Below are positions 1 to 5,338 of a stretch of 6,036 nt of DNA, in pieces. Source of the DNA: Acidobacteriota bacterium. Lineage in GTDB: Bacteria; Acidobacteriota; UBA890. The DNA lies in contig JADFNY010000242.1 of NCBI GenBank assembly GCA_022563115.1, positions 1 through 6,036 on the forward strand, read 5' to 3'. The position numbers were made by a program, and so were the translations under genes. Numbering within the stretch: position 1 is the stretch's first letter; each line of letters opens with the position of its first letter. A model generated the notes under the pieces. It had not been told where the DNA came from and made no database searches. It worked only from the letters and a program-made list of their open reading frames with translations.

Positions 1-343
1 AGGCGGGCTTGAACCGAGGCGCTTCCCGCCAGCGGCAGATCTCGAGATCCCCACCGATCGAATCATCTTCAGGTGCACGCATGTAAAAAATCCCGGAGAA
101 CAGCTTCTTCGGATCATCGACATGACGGCCTACGACCCGCGAGGTTTCCCAGACGGGGGTGTTGATGGTGAATTGGACGTCGATCCAAAGATCCGCGCCT
201 TGGTCCTCGATGTGCCGGGGCTGCACCGTCAACTCGTCGAGGCTTTTCCCCAGCTGCTGCTCCAGGTCCGGATAGCTTTGGCGGAAGCCGTCGCCGAGAT
301 GAAGCAGCAGCTGCTGGTGTCCTGAGTCAGAAGTTCGTTGCAT
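1..343 (-). CDS. 2-oxoglutarate/Fe(II) oxygenase-like protein, partial and probably 5'-truncated
   Basis: Reading the minus strand from an ATG at 341-343 gives 114 open codons that run off the left edge of the window. Visible motifs are WIDVQFTINTPV (residues 53-64), then GRHVDDPKKLFSG (72-84) with a His-x-Asp pair (H74, D76), then FYMRAPEDDSIGGDLEICRW (86-105). This resembles the double-stranded beta-helix core of 2OG/Fe(II)-dependent dioxygenases, where HxD supplies two iron ligands; the distal His and the 2OG-binding Arg would lie outside the window. From memory, relatives carry about 80-100 residues before this region, whereas here only about 50 precede the DVQF motif. The ATG lies inside the terminal inverted repeat of the adjacent element. 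An in-frame ATG farther upstream (401-403) would add 20 repeat-derived residues. No sequence resembling the missing N-terminus lies between the repeat and gcvPA, so this may be a decayed or rearranged gene. The substrate is unknown. The family call rests on remembered motif resemblance. Confidence 0.6.
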   Translation of the reverse strand, partial: MQRTSDSGHQQLLLHLGDGFRQSYPDLEQQLGKSLDELTVQPRHIEDQGADLWIDVQFTINTPVWETSRVVGRHVDDPKKLFSGIFYMRAPEDDSIGGDLEICRWREAPRFKPA

Positions 344-362
344 TTTGTGGTGCCGTGAGCGA

Positions 363-433
363 GGCGAATTCAAGGAGCGGCGACGAGGAGATGCTGGCGT
401 CATCGTGGAGGAGTCGCGACGCCGCCATTCGCC
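363..433 (+). repeat. Hairpin unit A of the composite repeat
   Basis: The outer arms GGCGAAT (363-369) and ATTCGCC (427-433) pair perfectly. Inside, the order is TCAAGGAGC, GGCGACGAGGA, an imperfect GATGC/GTCATC stem, then GTGGAGGAGTCGCGACGCCG. This order (CAAGG box, central stem, GAGGAG strand, CGCCG box) is shared with the units at 456-561 and about 590-650 and with the palindromes at 4527-4686 and 5213-5338. Confidence 0.55.
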
Positions 434-455
434 CGTAACTCCCACATGTCCGGAG

Positions 456-561
456 GGTTACGCCGCCAAGGGCGCATCTGCGGCGTTCCCGCTCCTTGAC
501 GATGCGCACCAGCATCGCCGACGTCGCGGCGCCCTGCATCTGCGCCCTTGGCGTCGTAACC
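456..561 (-). repeat. Hairpin unit C of the composite repeat, 21-bp arms
   Basis: The arms 456-476 and 541-561 are inverted copies with one mismatch in 21; both contain GCCAAGGGCGCA. The centre carries a perfect CGATGC/GCATCG stem (500-505 with 512-517, 6-base loop). On the minus strand the order is CAAGGGCGC, GGCGATGC, GCATCGTCAAGGAGC, AACGCCGC, the same as in the palindromes between the pseudopilin genes. Confidence 0.65.
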
Positions 562-589
562 AGACCTATCACACTTCCACCACGGCCTG

Positions 590-650
590 CTCCGCGTCGT
601 GGCTCATCGACGATGCCTCCCGCATCGCCTGCGTCGCCCCTCCTTGACCT
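590..650 (-). repeat. Hairpin unit B of the composite repeat (degenerate)
   Basis: On the minus strand this reads TCAAGGAGGGGCGACG, then a perfect CGATGC/GCATCG stem (622-627 with 611-616 on the plus strand, 5-base loop), then GTCGATGAGCCACGACGC. It follows the same plan as units A and C, but its outer arms are not clearly paired, so the ends given are approximate. Confidence 0.45.
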
Positions 651-724
651 CACCTGCATCTCCCTGGTGCAAAATGTAACGAGCTTCTGACTCAAGACAC
701 TCTTGGTGCCGTTGCCCAGCCCGC

Positions 725-2095
725 TCAACTGCAGGCTTCTGCCAGCGTCTGGACCAGCCGGTCGATGTCGTCTCGCGTGTGGATTTCAGTGACACATACG
801 AGCAGTTCGTGTTCACGCGCCGCATCGAACCGCCCCAGAGGAACACCCGGCACAACCCCGTTGGCCGCACATGTATCGACGGCATCGCCCGCTCCGATCG
901 GCAGGCGCACCACGAACTCGTTGAAGTGCGGGCCGTGAAAGGGAAACTCGACCCCGGAAACCTCAGCGAGTCGCGCGCGCGCGTAGGTCGCTTTGGCGAG
1001 GTTCTGCAGGGCGAGCTCGCGGATTCCGCTGCGGCCGAGACTGCTCATGTGAATGCACGTCGCCAGGGCGCACAGCGCCGTGTTCGTGCAGATGTTCGAC
1101 GTCGCCTTGGCGCGACGAATGTGCTGCTCACGTGTCGCCAGCGTCAACACGAAGCCCCGACGACCTTCGGCATCGACCGTCTGGCCGGCGAGTCGGCCGG
1201 GCAGGTTGCGAACGTATTCCATGCGGGTGGCTATGAAGCCGACCAGAGGGCCGCCGTAGTTCTGCCCGTTGCCGAAGCTCTGCAGCTCGCCGGCGACGAT
1301 ATCCGCGCCGACCTCGCCGGCAGGCACGGTCAGTGCCCAGGCGACCGGCTCGGTGACCACGACGATAAACTTGGCGGATACCTCGGCAACGGCAGCCCCG
1401 GCGGCGCGGAGATCCTCGACGACGCCAAAGAAGTTGGGTTGCTGGACGATCACCTCGATGACGTCGTCGTCGAGCACGGGGATCGAGGTGCGACCCGAGG
1501 CGTCGAGCCGCAGCAGCTCGAACTCGACGTCAAGGTACCTCGCGTAGGTCTGGGCGACCTCCCGATACGCGGGGTGCAGACCCTCCGACCACAGCACCCG
1601 ACCGCCGCGACGTATCAGGCGACGCGCCATGAGGACGGCTTCGGCAACGGCGCTGGCGCCGTCGTACATCGACGCGTTGCACACCTCCATGCCGGTGAGC
1701 ATCGATACCAGCGTCTGGAACTCGAAGATCGCCTGCAGAGTCCCCTGGCTGATCTCTGCCTGGTACGGCGTGTAGGCGGTCATGAACTCCTGGCGCTGGA
1801 TCAGCGCGTCGACGTGCGTCGGCACGAAGTGCGGAAAGCAGCCTGCTCCCAGGAAGCTCAGCATCCCAGAAGCCGGGCCATTGCGGGACGCTAGCTCGTC
1901 AAGATGGCGAATCAGCTCGGGCTCCGAGAGCGCCTCTTCGACCGGCAGCTCGCCGCCGTATCGGAGGCCCTCCGGGATCGACGAGAAGAGATCGTCGAAG
2001 CCTTCGACACCGATCACGTCCAGCATCTCGCGGCGATCGTCGGGGCCGAGCGCCTGGTAACTACCGGGGCCGTGAGAATCGTTGGTGGTGCTCAT
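725..2095 (-). CDS. gcvPA: Glycine dehydrogenase (decarboxylating) subunit 1, GcvPA
   Basis: This 456-residue protein is the N-terminal half of the split P-protein. With subunit 2 (GcvPB) it decarboxylates glycine and passes the aminomethyl group to lipoyl-GcvH in the cytoplasm. Family motifs in order are FLGAG (81-85), EFMTAYTPYQAEISQGTLQA (103-122), NASMYDGASA (140-149), VQQPNFFGVVED (218-229), GGPLVGFIATR (281-291), and a block from GRLAGQTVD to ATSNICTN (300-338). The length fits the family (about 440-460). The PLP-binding lysine belongs to GcvPB and is not expected here. The FLGAG motif continues CFPHFVP, where I recall AYDHYIP as usual; this is a mild divergence. The ATG at 2093-2095 follows gcvH by 57 bases with only a weak ribosome site (CGAG). 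The gene ends with TGA at 725-727. No gcvPB follows; a repeat composite begins 25 bases downstream. Confidence 0.95.
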   Translation of the reverse strand: MSTTNDSHGPGSYQALGPDDRREMLDVIGVEGFDDLFSSIPEGLRYGGELPVEEALSEPELIRHLDELASRNGPASGMLSFLGAGCFPHFVPTHVDALIQRQEFMTAYTPYQAEISQGTLQAIFEFQTLVSMLTGMEVCNASMYDGASAVAEAVLMARRLIRRGGRVLWSEGLHPAYREVAQTYARYLDVEFELLRLDASGRTSIPVLDDDVIEVIVQQPNFFGVVEDLRAAGAAVAEVSAKFIVVVTEPVAWALTVPAGEVGADIVAGELQSFGNGQNYGGPLVGFIATRMEYVRNLPGRLAGQTVDAEGRRGFVLTLATREQHIRRAKATSNICTNTALCALATCIHMSSLGRSGIRELALQNLAKATYARARLAEVSGVEFPFHGPHFNEFVVRLPIGAGDAVDTCAANGVVPGVPLGRFDAAREHELLVCVTEIHTRDDIDRLVQTLAEACS

Positions 2096-2153
2096 TCAGT
2101 CTCGCTGCTTGGGAGGCTGCTAGGGCTCGTGGTCACCGACTACGGCGCCCGGA

Positions 2154-2552
2154 TCAGTGGCCGCCTTCGGCCGATTCGAGGAAACTGACGTAGTCACCGG
2201 AAGACATCAGGGCCTCGATCTCGCTGCTGTCTGCCATCCTCACCCGGACCATCCAGGCCGCGCCGTGTGGATCTTCGTTGAACAGTTCGAGCTGATCTAT
2301 GAGCTCTTCGTGGATCGCGGTGACCTCGCCGGAGACCGGCGCGTACAGCTCGGATACGGCCTTGACCGACTCGATGGTGCCGAAAGGCTGTCCGGCCTGC
2401 AGCTGATCGCCGACCGCCGGCAGCTCGATATAGACGACGTCGCCGAGCTCGGCCTGGGCGTGATCGGTGATCCCGATGGTGCCCTCGTTGCCGTCGACCG
2501 AGATCCACTCGTGCTCCTTGGTGTACTTGTAGTCCTCCGGATAATCCGCCAT
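2154..2552 (-). CDS. gcvH: Glycine cleavage system H protein (lipoyl carrier)
   Basis: This 132-residue protein has the full GcvH layout. YPEDYKYTKEHEWI sits at the N-terminus, ITDHAQAELGDVVYIELP in the first half, and the lipoylation site ESVKAVSEL has Lys64 as the attachment residue. APVSGEV and NEDPHGAAWMVRV follow. The lipoyl arm shuttles the aminomethyl group from the P-protein to GcvT and is reoxidised by the L-protein, which is not encoded here. The length matches typical GcvH (about 125-135). The start is supported by a strong ribosome site six bases upstream. The gene lies 28 bases downstream of gcvT and is very probably cotranscribed with it. Confidence 0.97.
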   Translation of the reverse strand: MADYPEDYKYTKEHEWISVDGNEGTIGITDHAQAELGDVVYIELPAVGDQLQAGQPFGTIESVKAVSELYAPVSGEVTAIHEELIDQLELFNEDPHGAAWMVRVRMADSSEIEALMSSGDYVSFLESAEGGH

Positions 2553-2558
2553 CGATTG

Positions 2559-2564
2559 CTCCTC
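2559..2564 (-). promoter_or_regulatory. Ribosome binding site of gcvH
   Basis: On the minus strand GAGGAG lies six bases before the gcvH ATG. It is the strongest Shine-Dalgarno match in the gcv operon; the gcvT and gcvPA sites are weak by comparison. Confidence 0.75.
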
Positions 2565-2580
2565 GATCTTCCTGCTGCGT

Positions 2581-3696
2581 CTAGCTGGGCTGCGGACGCC
2601 TGTAGAAAGGCGTCTTGACGACCCGTACTTCCAGTTTGCGCCCTCGAATGTCGACTTTCAGCAGCCCGCCGACCTCGGTGTGTTCTGCCGGCACGTATCC
2701 GAGCCCGATGCCCTTCTGAAGCGTCGGGCTGAAGCTGCCGCTGGTGACTTCGCCGATAGCCTGCTCGTCGGCCCCGTAAAGCTCGTATCCGTGGCGCGGC
2801 ACCCCACGATCGATGAGCTCGAATCCAACCAAGCGTTCGGCGGTACCAGCCTCAATCTGCGCCACGATCGCGTCCTTGCCGATGAACTCGCCCTTGCCGG
2901 GCTTGGTGAGCCACCGCAAGTTGGCCTCCACCGGGCTGCGTGACTCATCCATGTCGTTGCCGTACAACAGCATGCCGGCTTCGAGGCGAAGCGTGTCTCG
3001 TGCCCCGAGTCCCACCGGAACCACACCTTCGTTCGCGCCGGCGTCGAGTATCGTGTCGGCGAAGTCCGCCGCCTGTGACGGCGGCAGATAGACCTCAAAA
3101 CCATCCTCGCCGGTGTATCCGGTGCGCGACACCAGCGCCTGGACACCGTCGATGTCGGTGAACGCGGCCCGGTAGTAGCCGATCGACGCGAGGTCGAGCG
3201 CCACGATGCGCGACAGGATGGTCTCGGCGTCGGGGCCTTGGAGCGCCAGCTGCGCCCACTCGTCGCTCTCATCCCGCACCTCGAGCAAGCCCCCGAAGTC
3301 CTCCGCCTGCTCTTCGATCCAGGCAACATCCTTGGGCGTCGTGGCGGCGTTGATCACAAGCAGATAGTCGGTCTCTGCGAGCCGATACACGAGGAGATCG
3401 TCGATGACGCCCCCGGCGTGGTTGGTCATCAGGGTGTACTGAGCTTGCCCGAGCTCGAGGCCGCCAGCGTCGTTGGTGGTCAGGTGTTGGATGAACGCCA
3501 GGGCGTCGTCACCCCGAATCCTGACCTCCCCCATGTGGCTGACATCGAACAACCCGGCCCGCTGGCGGACAGCCTTGTGCTCGGCGAGGATGCCCTCAAA
3601 CTGGATCGGCATGTCCCAGCCCCCGAAGTCGACCATCTTTGCCCCGTGGTCGCGATGCCACTGGTTCAGAGGAGTACGCTTGGGGTCGTCGGACAT
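2581..3696 (-). CDS. gcvT: Glycine cleavage system aminomethyltransferase (T protein)
   Basis: This 371-residue protein transfers the methylene group from aminomethyl-GcvH to tetrahydrofolate, releasing ammonia. Motifs are DFGGWDMPIQF (23-33), LFDVSHMGE (49-57), GGVIDDLLVYR (95-105, containing the conserved folate-site Asp of the family), RTGYTGEDGFEV (191-202), and GLGARDTLRLEAGMLLYGNDMD-type sequence at 229-250. The C-terminal domain carries SGSFSPTLQKGIGLGYV. Length and domain order are normal for GcvT (about 360-375). The ATG at 3694-3696 is preceded by a weak GAG-containing site. It is the first gene of a gcvT-gcvH-gcvPA operon; its 220-base upstream region contains a possible promoter, a leader hairpin and a palindromic repeat. 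Confidence 0.97.
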   Translation of the reverse strand: MSDDPKRTPLNQWHRDHGAKMVDFGGWDMPIQFEGILAEHKAVRQRAGLFDVSHMGEVRIRGDDALAFIQHLTTNDAGGLELGQAQYTLMTNHAGGVIDDLLVYRLAETDYLLVINAATTPKDVAWIEEQAEDFGGLLEVRDESDEWAQLALQGPDAETILSRIVALDLASIGYYRAAFTDIDGVQALVSRTGYTGEDGFEVYLPPSQAADFADTILDAGANEGVVPVGLGARDTLRLEAGMLLYGNDMDESRSPVEANLRWLTKPGKGEFIGKDAIVAQIEAGTAERLVGFELIDRGVPRHGYELYGADEQAIGEVTSGSFSPTLQKGIGLGYVPAEHTEVGGLLKVDIRGRKLEVRVVKTPFYRRPQPS

Positions 3697-3721
3697 CGCG
3701 TTTCTCGGGGATCCTGAAGGG

Positions 3722-3759
3722 TGGCGGAAGCGCCGGAATCCGGGGAAGGAACTCCGCCA
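3722..3759 (-). promoter_or_regulatory. Leader hairpin upstream of gcvT
   Basis: TGGCGGA (3722-3728) and TCCGCCA (3753-3759) form a perfect 7-bp stem, and between them CCGGAATCCGG (3733-3743) can form a small inner hairpin. It ends 26 bases before the gcvT start, so it would lie in the 5' leader. It does not match the conserved core of the glycine riboswitch as I know it. A regulatory role is inference. Confidence 0.35.
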
Positions 3760-3760
3760 G

Positions 3761-3788
3761 AAGCTACCATAGCGCCCGGGTGTTTCAA
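3761..3788 (-). promoter_or_regulatory. Possible sigma70-type promoter for gcvT
   Basis: On the minus strand TTGAAA (3783-3788) is a 5/6 match to the -35 consensus. It is followed after 16 bases by TAGCTT (3761-3766), a weak -10 sharing TA and the final T. Transcription would begin near 3754, just at the leader hairpin. The -10 is poor, so this is tentative. Confidence 0.35.
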
Positions 3789-3822
3789 CCCGCCCGCAGG
3801 GGCGTCTCCAAACGCGAATTAG

Positions 3823-3885
3823 CAGGGTGCTGAAGAACTTCCGCGAATACCGTTACCGGCACCGGGAGTTTTTCAGCACCCTGTT
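3823..3885. repeat. CAGGGTGCTGAA palindromic repeat, copy 1
   Basis: The arms CAGGGTGCTGAA (3823-3834) and TTCAGCACCCTG (3872-3883) pair perfectly and extend to 20 bp with two mismatches. The 21-base centre includes CGTTACCGG. It lies between the stop of the second FimT-like gene and gcvT, outside both. No T-run follows either arm, so it does not look like a standard intrinsic terminator. Related copies lie at 4485-4516 (half copy) and 5975-6029. Confidence 0.75.
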
Positions 3886-3916
3886 GTAGGGCGTGCCGCG
3901 GCCTCGACCGGGGTCC

Positions 3917-4525
3917 TCAGCGCAGCTCGTCCCAGTTCGCCAGGGATCCGTTCCACCACCACAGCGTGAGGCGGCCGGTGGGCCCGTAGATCCGCAGCGC
4001 CGCTGCGTCCCCGCTGCGCGAGCGTAGGTACAACGTGCCGGAACGCGCCCCGCCGGTGGGCGTACAGCTGACGACCTCGGAGCGCCCGAAGGCCAGGCCG
4101 TCGCGATCTGCCGCACCACCGCGAACGGTGGGAACCGCCGGCGGGCGTCCACCTTCGACGCCGGGGAAAAGCATGCCCAACGAGCTCCACGCCTCCAACG
4201 GCACGTCTACATGGGCGGCGAGGTCGGCGCTCGTGACTCCGTCGCCGTCGCCGTCGACTACGGCGACCCAGTGCAGGTCCGCACCGTCGGGATCGAACTG
4301 CACCGCGTGGGTGCGGCCCGAGGCGGAGGCGGCGGCGCAGACGCGGGTAAGTAGGAGCGCCAGGTGCCGCACCGCGGCCTCGACCTCTTGTTGCTGGCGC
4401 CATCGCACGAAGTTCGGCGCGCTGTAGAGCGCCAGGATGCCCAGGACCGCGAGCGTCGTCAGCATCTCGAGGACCGACGCACCGCGGCACCCCCTGGAGT
4501 TCTTCAGCACCCTGCTAACCCGCAT
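3917..4525 (-). CDS. GspH/FimT-like pseudopilin
   Basis: This 202-residue protein has a 15-residue basic leader ending in Gly, then ASVLEMLTTLAVLGILALYS: a prepilin peptidase site with Glu at mature position 5 and a hydrophobic helix. The +1 residue is Ala rather than Phe or Tyr, which is tolerated in minor pilins. The body has ARSGTLYLRSRSGDAAALRIYGPTGRL (160-186), similar to the C-terminal strands of GspH/FimT proteins, and DGDGDGVTSADL (91-102), a calcium-loop-like acidic motif. The protein would be inserted in the inner membrane and built into a type IV pilus or type II pseudopilus tip. It is the last of three pseudopilin genes. The bases coding for residues 4-14 belong to a repeat copy (4485-4516). 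GTG at codon 6 is an alternative start that leaves a 10-residue leader; no strong ribosome site favours either. Confidence 0.8.
   Translation of the reverse strand: MRVSRVLKNSRGCRGASVLEMLTTLAVLGILALYSAPNFVRWRQQQEVEAAVRHLALLLTRVCAAASASGRTHAVQFDPDGADLHWVAVVDGDGDGVTSADLAAHVDVPLEAWSSLGMLFPGVEGGRPPAVPTVRGGAADRDGLAFGRSEVVSCTPTGGARSGTLYLRSRSGDAAALRIYGPTGRLTLWWWNGSLANWDELR
4485..4516 (-). repeat. CAGGGTGCTGAA repeat, half copy inside a coding region
   Basis: These 32 bases match 5998-6029 at 30 positions. This is only one arm plus the adjoining G-rich segment; no second arm is present. It is read in frame by the FimT-like gene, encoding most of the leader (about SRVLKNSRGCR) ahead of the prepilin peptidase site. 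Confidence 0.8.
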
Positions 4526-4526
4526 T

Positions 4527-4686
4527 TCTCAACGGGGTGGGTGGCGAGGGGGCGGAAAGGGGTGCGAATACAAGGCGCGCGACCGAGGGCCCCGCAGACG
4601 TACTCGTGCAGTACGTCGAGGAGCCCGACCGAACGCAACGCCGTAGTCGCGCCCCTTTCCGCTCCCGCAGTAGCACCCCGTTGAGA
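4527..4686. repeat. 160-bp palindromic element between pseudopilin genes (copy 1)
   Basis: Perfect 13-bp ends (TCTCAACGGGGTG at 4527-4539, complement at 4674-4686) enclose 16-bp arms with one mismatch (4552-4567 and 4647-4662). A central GACGTACT/AGTACGTC stem has a 5-base loop (4597-4604, 4610-4617). It shares GCGAATACAAGGCGC (4564-4578), AGTACGTCGAG (4610-4620) and GCAACGCCGTAGTCGCG (4635-4651) with the element at 5213-5338. It fills the gap between the PilV-like stop (11 bases away) and the next gene start (1 base away). No gene is seen in it. Confidence 0.85.
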
Positions 4687-4697
4687 CATCCGCGGCA

Positions 4698-5144
4698 TCA
4701 TCGCAGGCGCAGCAAGGCGGCGCGTCGAGCCAACTGCCCCCCGGTAAGCACCGCACCGGCGCCGGGCACGCCGACGTCTCCGACCGGAGCCGTGCTGCCG
4801 AAACACGTCGCCTCGACGAGAGCCCAACGAGAGGCGTCGAGCACCACCCGGCTCCAGCACCTGGGACCCGGCCCGTCCGGAGGGATGTCGTCGCGAGTTC
4901 CGGGCAAACCGTCAGCCCCGGGCGCACCGGCAACCCTCCAGCCGGCCGGGTATTCAACACGTTCGTCGAAAGTGTGGGCAATGGCCGCCGCAACAGCCGT
5001 GGCCTCCCGGGCCGCCTCGGCGGCCCGGGAGTATTCAAGGGCTGCCCCAAGCGCCTGTGCAATCACCAGAGTGGAAATCGCCAGCACTCCCAGAGCGACA
5101 ACGACTTCCAAGAGGGCGAAACCGCCCGTCGTTCGTTTCGACAT
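4698..5144 (-). CDS. PilV/GspI-like minor pseudopilin
   Basis: This 148-residue protein begins MSKRTTGG, then FALLEVVVALGVLAISTLVIAQ: a prepilin peptidase site with an 8-residue leader, Phe at +1 and Glu at +5. The GFALLEVVVALGVLAI pattern is typical of PilV/GspI minor pilins. The helix continues as AALEYSRAAEAAREATAVAAAIAHTF, followed by a small Gly/Pro-rich head domain. The head holds two cysteines (in PRCWSRV and ATCFGS) that could pair; this is inference. The frame stays open farther upstream, to 5306, but that part runs through a palindromic repeat. ATG 5142-5144 is chosen because GGGAGG lies five bases before it and the leader then has normal length. It is the middle gene of the cluster. 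Confidence 0.82.
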   Translation of the reverse strand: MSKRTTGGFALLEVVVALGVLAISTLVIAQALGAALEYSRAAEAAREATAVAAAIAHTFDERVEYPAGWRVAGAPGADGLPGTRDDIPPDGPGPRCWSRVVLDASRWALVEATCFGSTAPVGDVGVPGAGAVLTGGQLARRAALLRLR

Positions 5145-5149
5145 CCGTG

Positions 5150-5155
5150 CCTCCC
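5150..5155 (-). promoter_or_regulatory. Ribosome binding site fixing the PilV-like start
   Basis: GGGAGG on the minus strand lies five bases before ATG 5142-5144. It decides this start over in-frame upstream candidates, the farthest of which lies inside the repeat. Confidence 0.8.
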
Positions 5156-5212
5156 AGAACATGGGACGGCCACGGACTGGGAGATTCCCGACTTCGAGTC
5201 CAGTGTTATTCC

Positions 5213-5338
5213 ACCGAGCGGCTGCAAGGGACGCGAATACAAGGCGCACGCAGATTCGGGAGCGGAGGCGTACTGAAAGTACGTCGAGCACACGGAGCAA
5301 GTGCAACGCCGTAGTCGCGTTCCTTGCAGCCGCTCGGT
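5213..5338. repeat. 126-bp palindromic element between pseudopilin genes (copy 2)
   Basis: The arms 5213-5236 and 5315-5338 are inverted copies with one mismatch in 24; they contain GAGCGGCTGCAAGG. The centre has a CGTACT/AGTACG stem with a GAA loop (5269-5274, 5278-5283). Inner blocks GCGAATACAAGGCGC (5233-5247) and GCAACGCCGTAGTCGCG (5303-5319) are identical to those at 4564-4578 and 4635-4651, whereas the outer arms differ. The palindrome begins at the very base after the TAG (5339-5341) of the upstream pseudopilin gene. About 68 bases with no recognised feature apart from the ribosome site separate it from the PilV-like start. Confidence 0.87.

Larger units (their letters stand above)
317..700. 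repeat. 384-bp composite repeat with 31-bp terminal inverted repeats (MITE-like)
   Basis: Positions 317-347 and the reverse complement of 670-700 match at 28 of 31 bases (mismatch pairs 322/695, 334/683 and 340/677); the core reads TGAGTCAGAAG. The interior holds three smaller hairpin units, annotated separately, in mixed orientation. No transposase is encoded and no credible protein fits any frame, since the open frames here are low-complexity and rich in Arg, Ala and Ser. This accounts for the whole gap between gcvPA and the oxygenase fragment. The size, inverted termini and lack of coding capacity fit a non-autonomous element, but no clear target-site duplication is visible, so a mobile origin is inference. 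Confidence 0.7.

Noticed and set aside
363..561. A CRISPR array in the repeat-rich left region
   Set aside because: The repeats are few, inverted relative to one another and imperfect, with no regular spacers and no cas genes nearby.
327..728. Minus-strand frame starting with TTG that overlaps the gcvPA stop
   Set aside because: Almost all of it lies in the composite repeat, the product is low-complexity, and no ribosome site supports the TTG start.
779..1894. Long plus-strand open frame opposite gcvPA
   Set aside because: It lies wholly antisense to gcvPA, whose protein has continuous family motifs. The translated product is Arg/Ala/Gly-rich without recognisable domains; high GC produces such shadows.
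3823..3885. Intrinsic terminator for the pseudopilin operon
   Set aside because: The hairpin is strong, but no T-run follows it on the minus strand and near-identical copies occur upstream of and within genes, so it is a repeat first; some terminating effect cannot be excluded.
5145..5306. Upstream extension of the PilV-like gene
   Set aside because: It would put the prepilin cleavage site after more than 60 residues and translate a palindromic repeat; ATG 5142-5144 with GGGAGG five bases upstream is far better.
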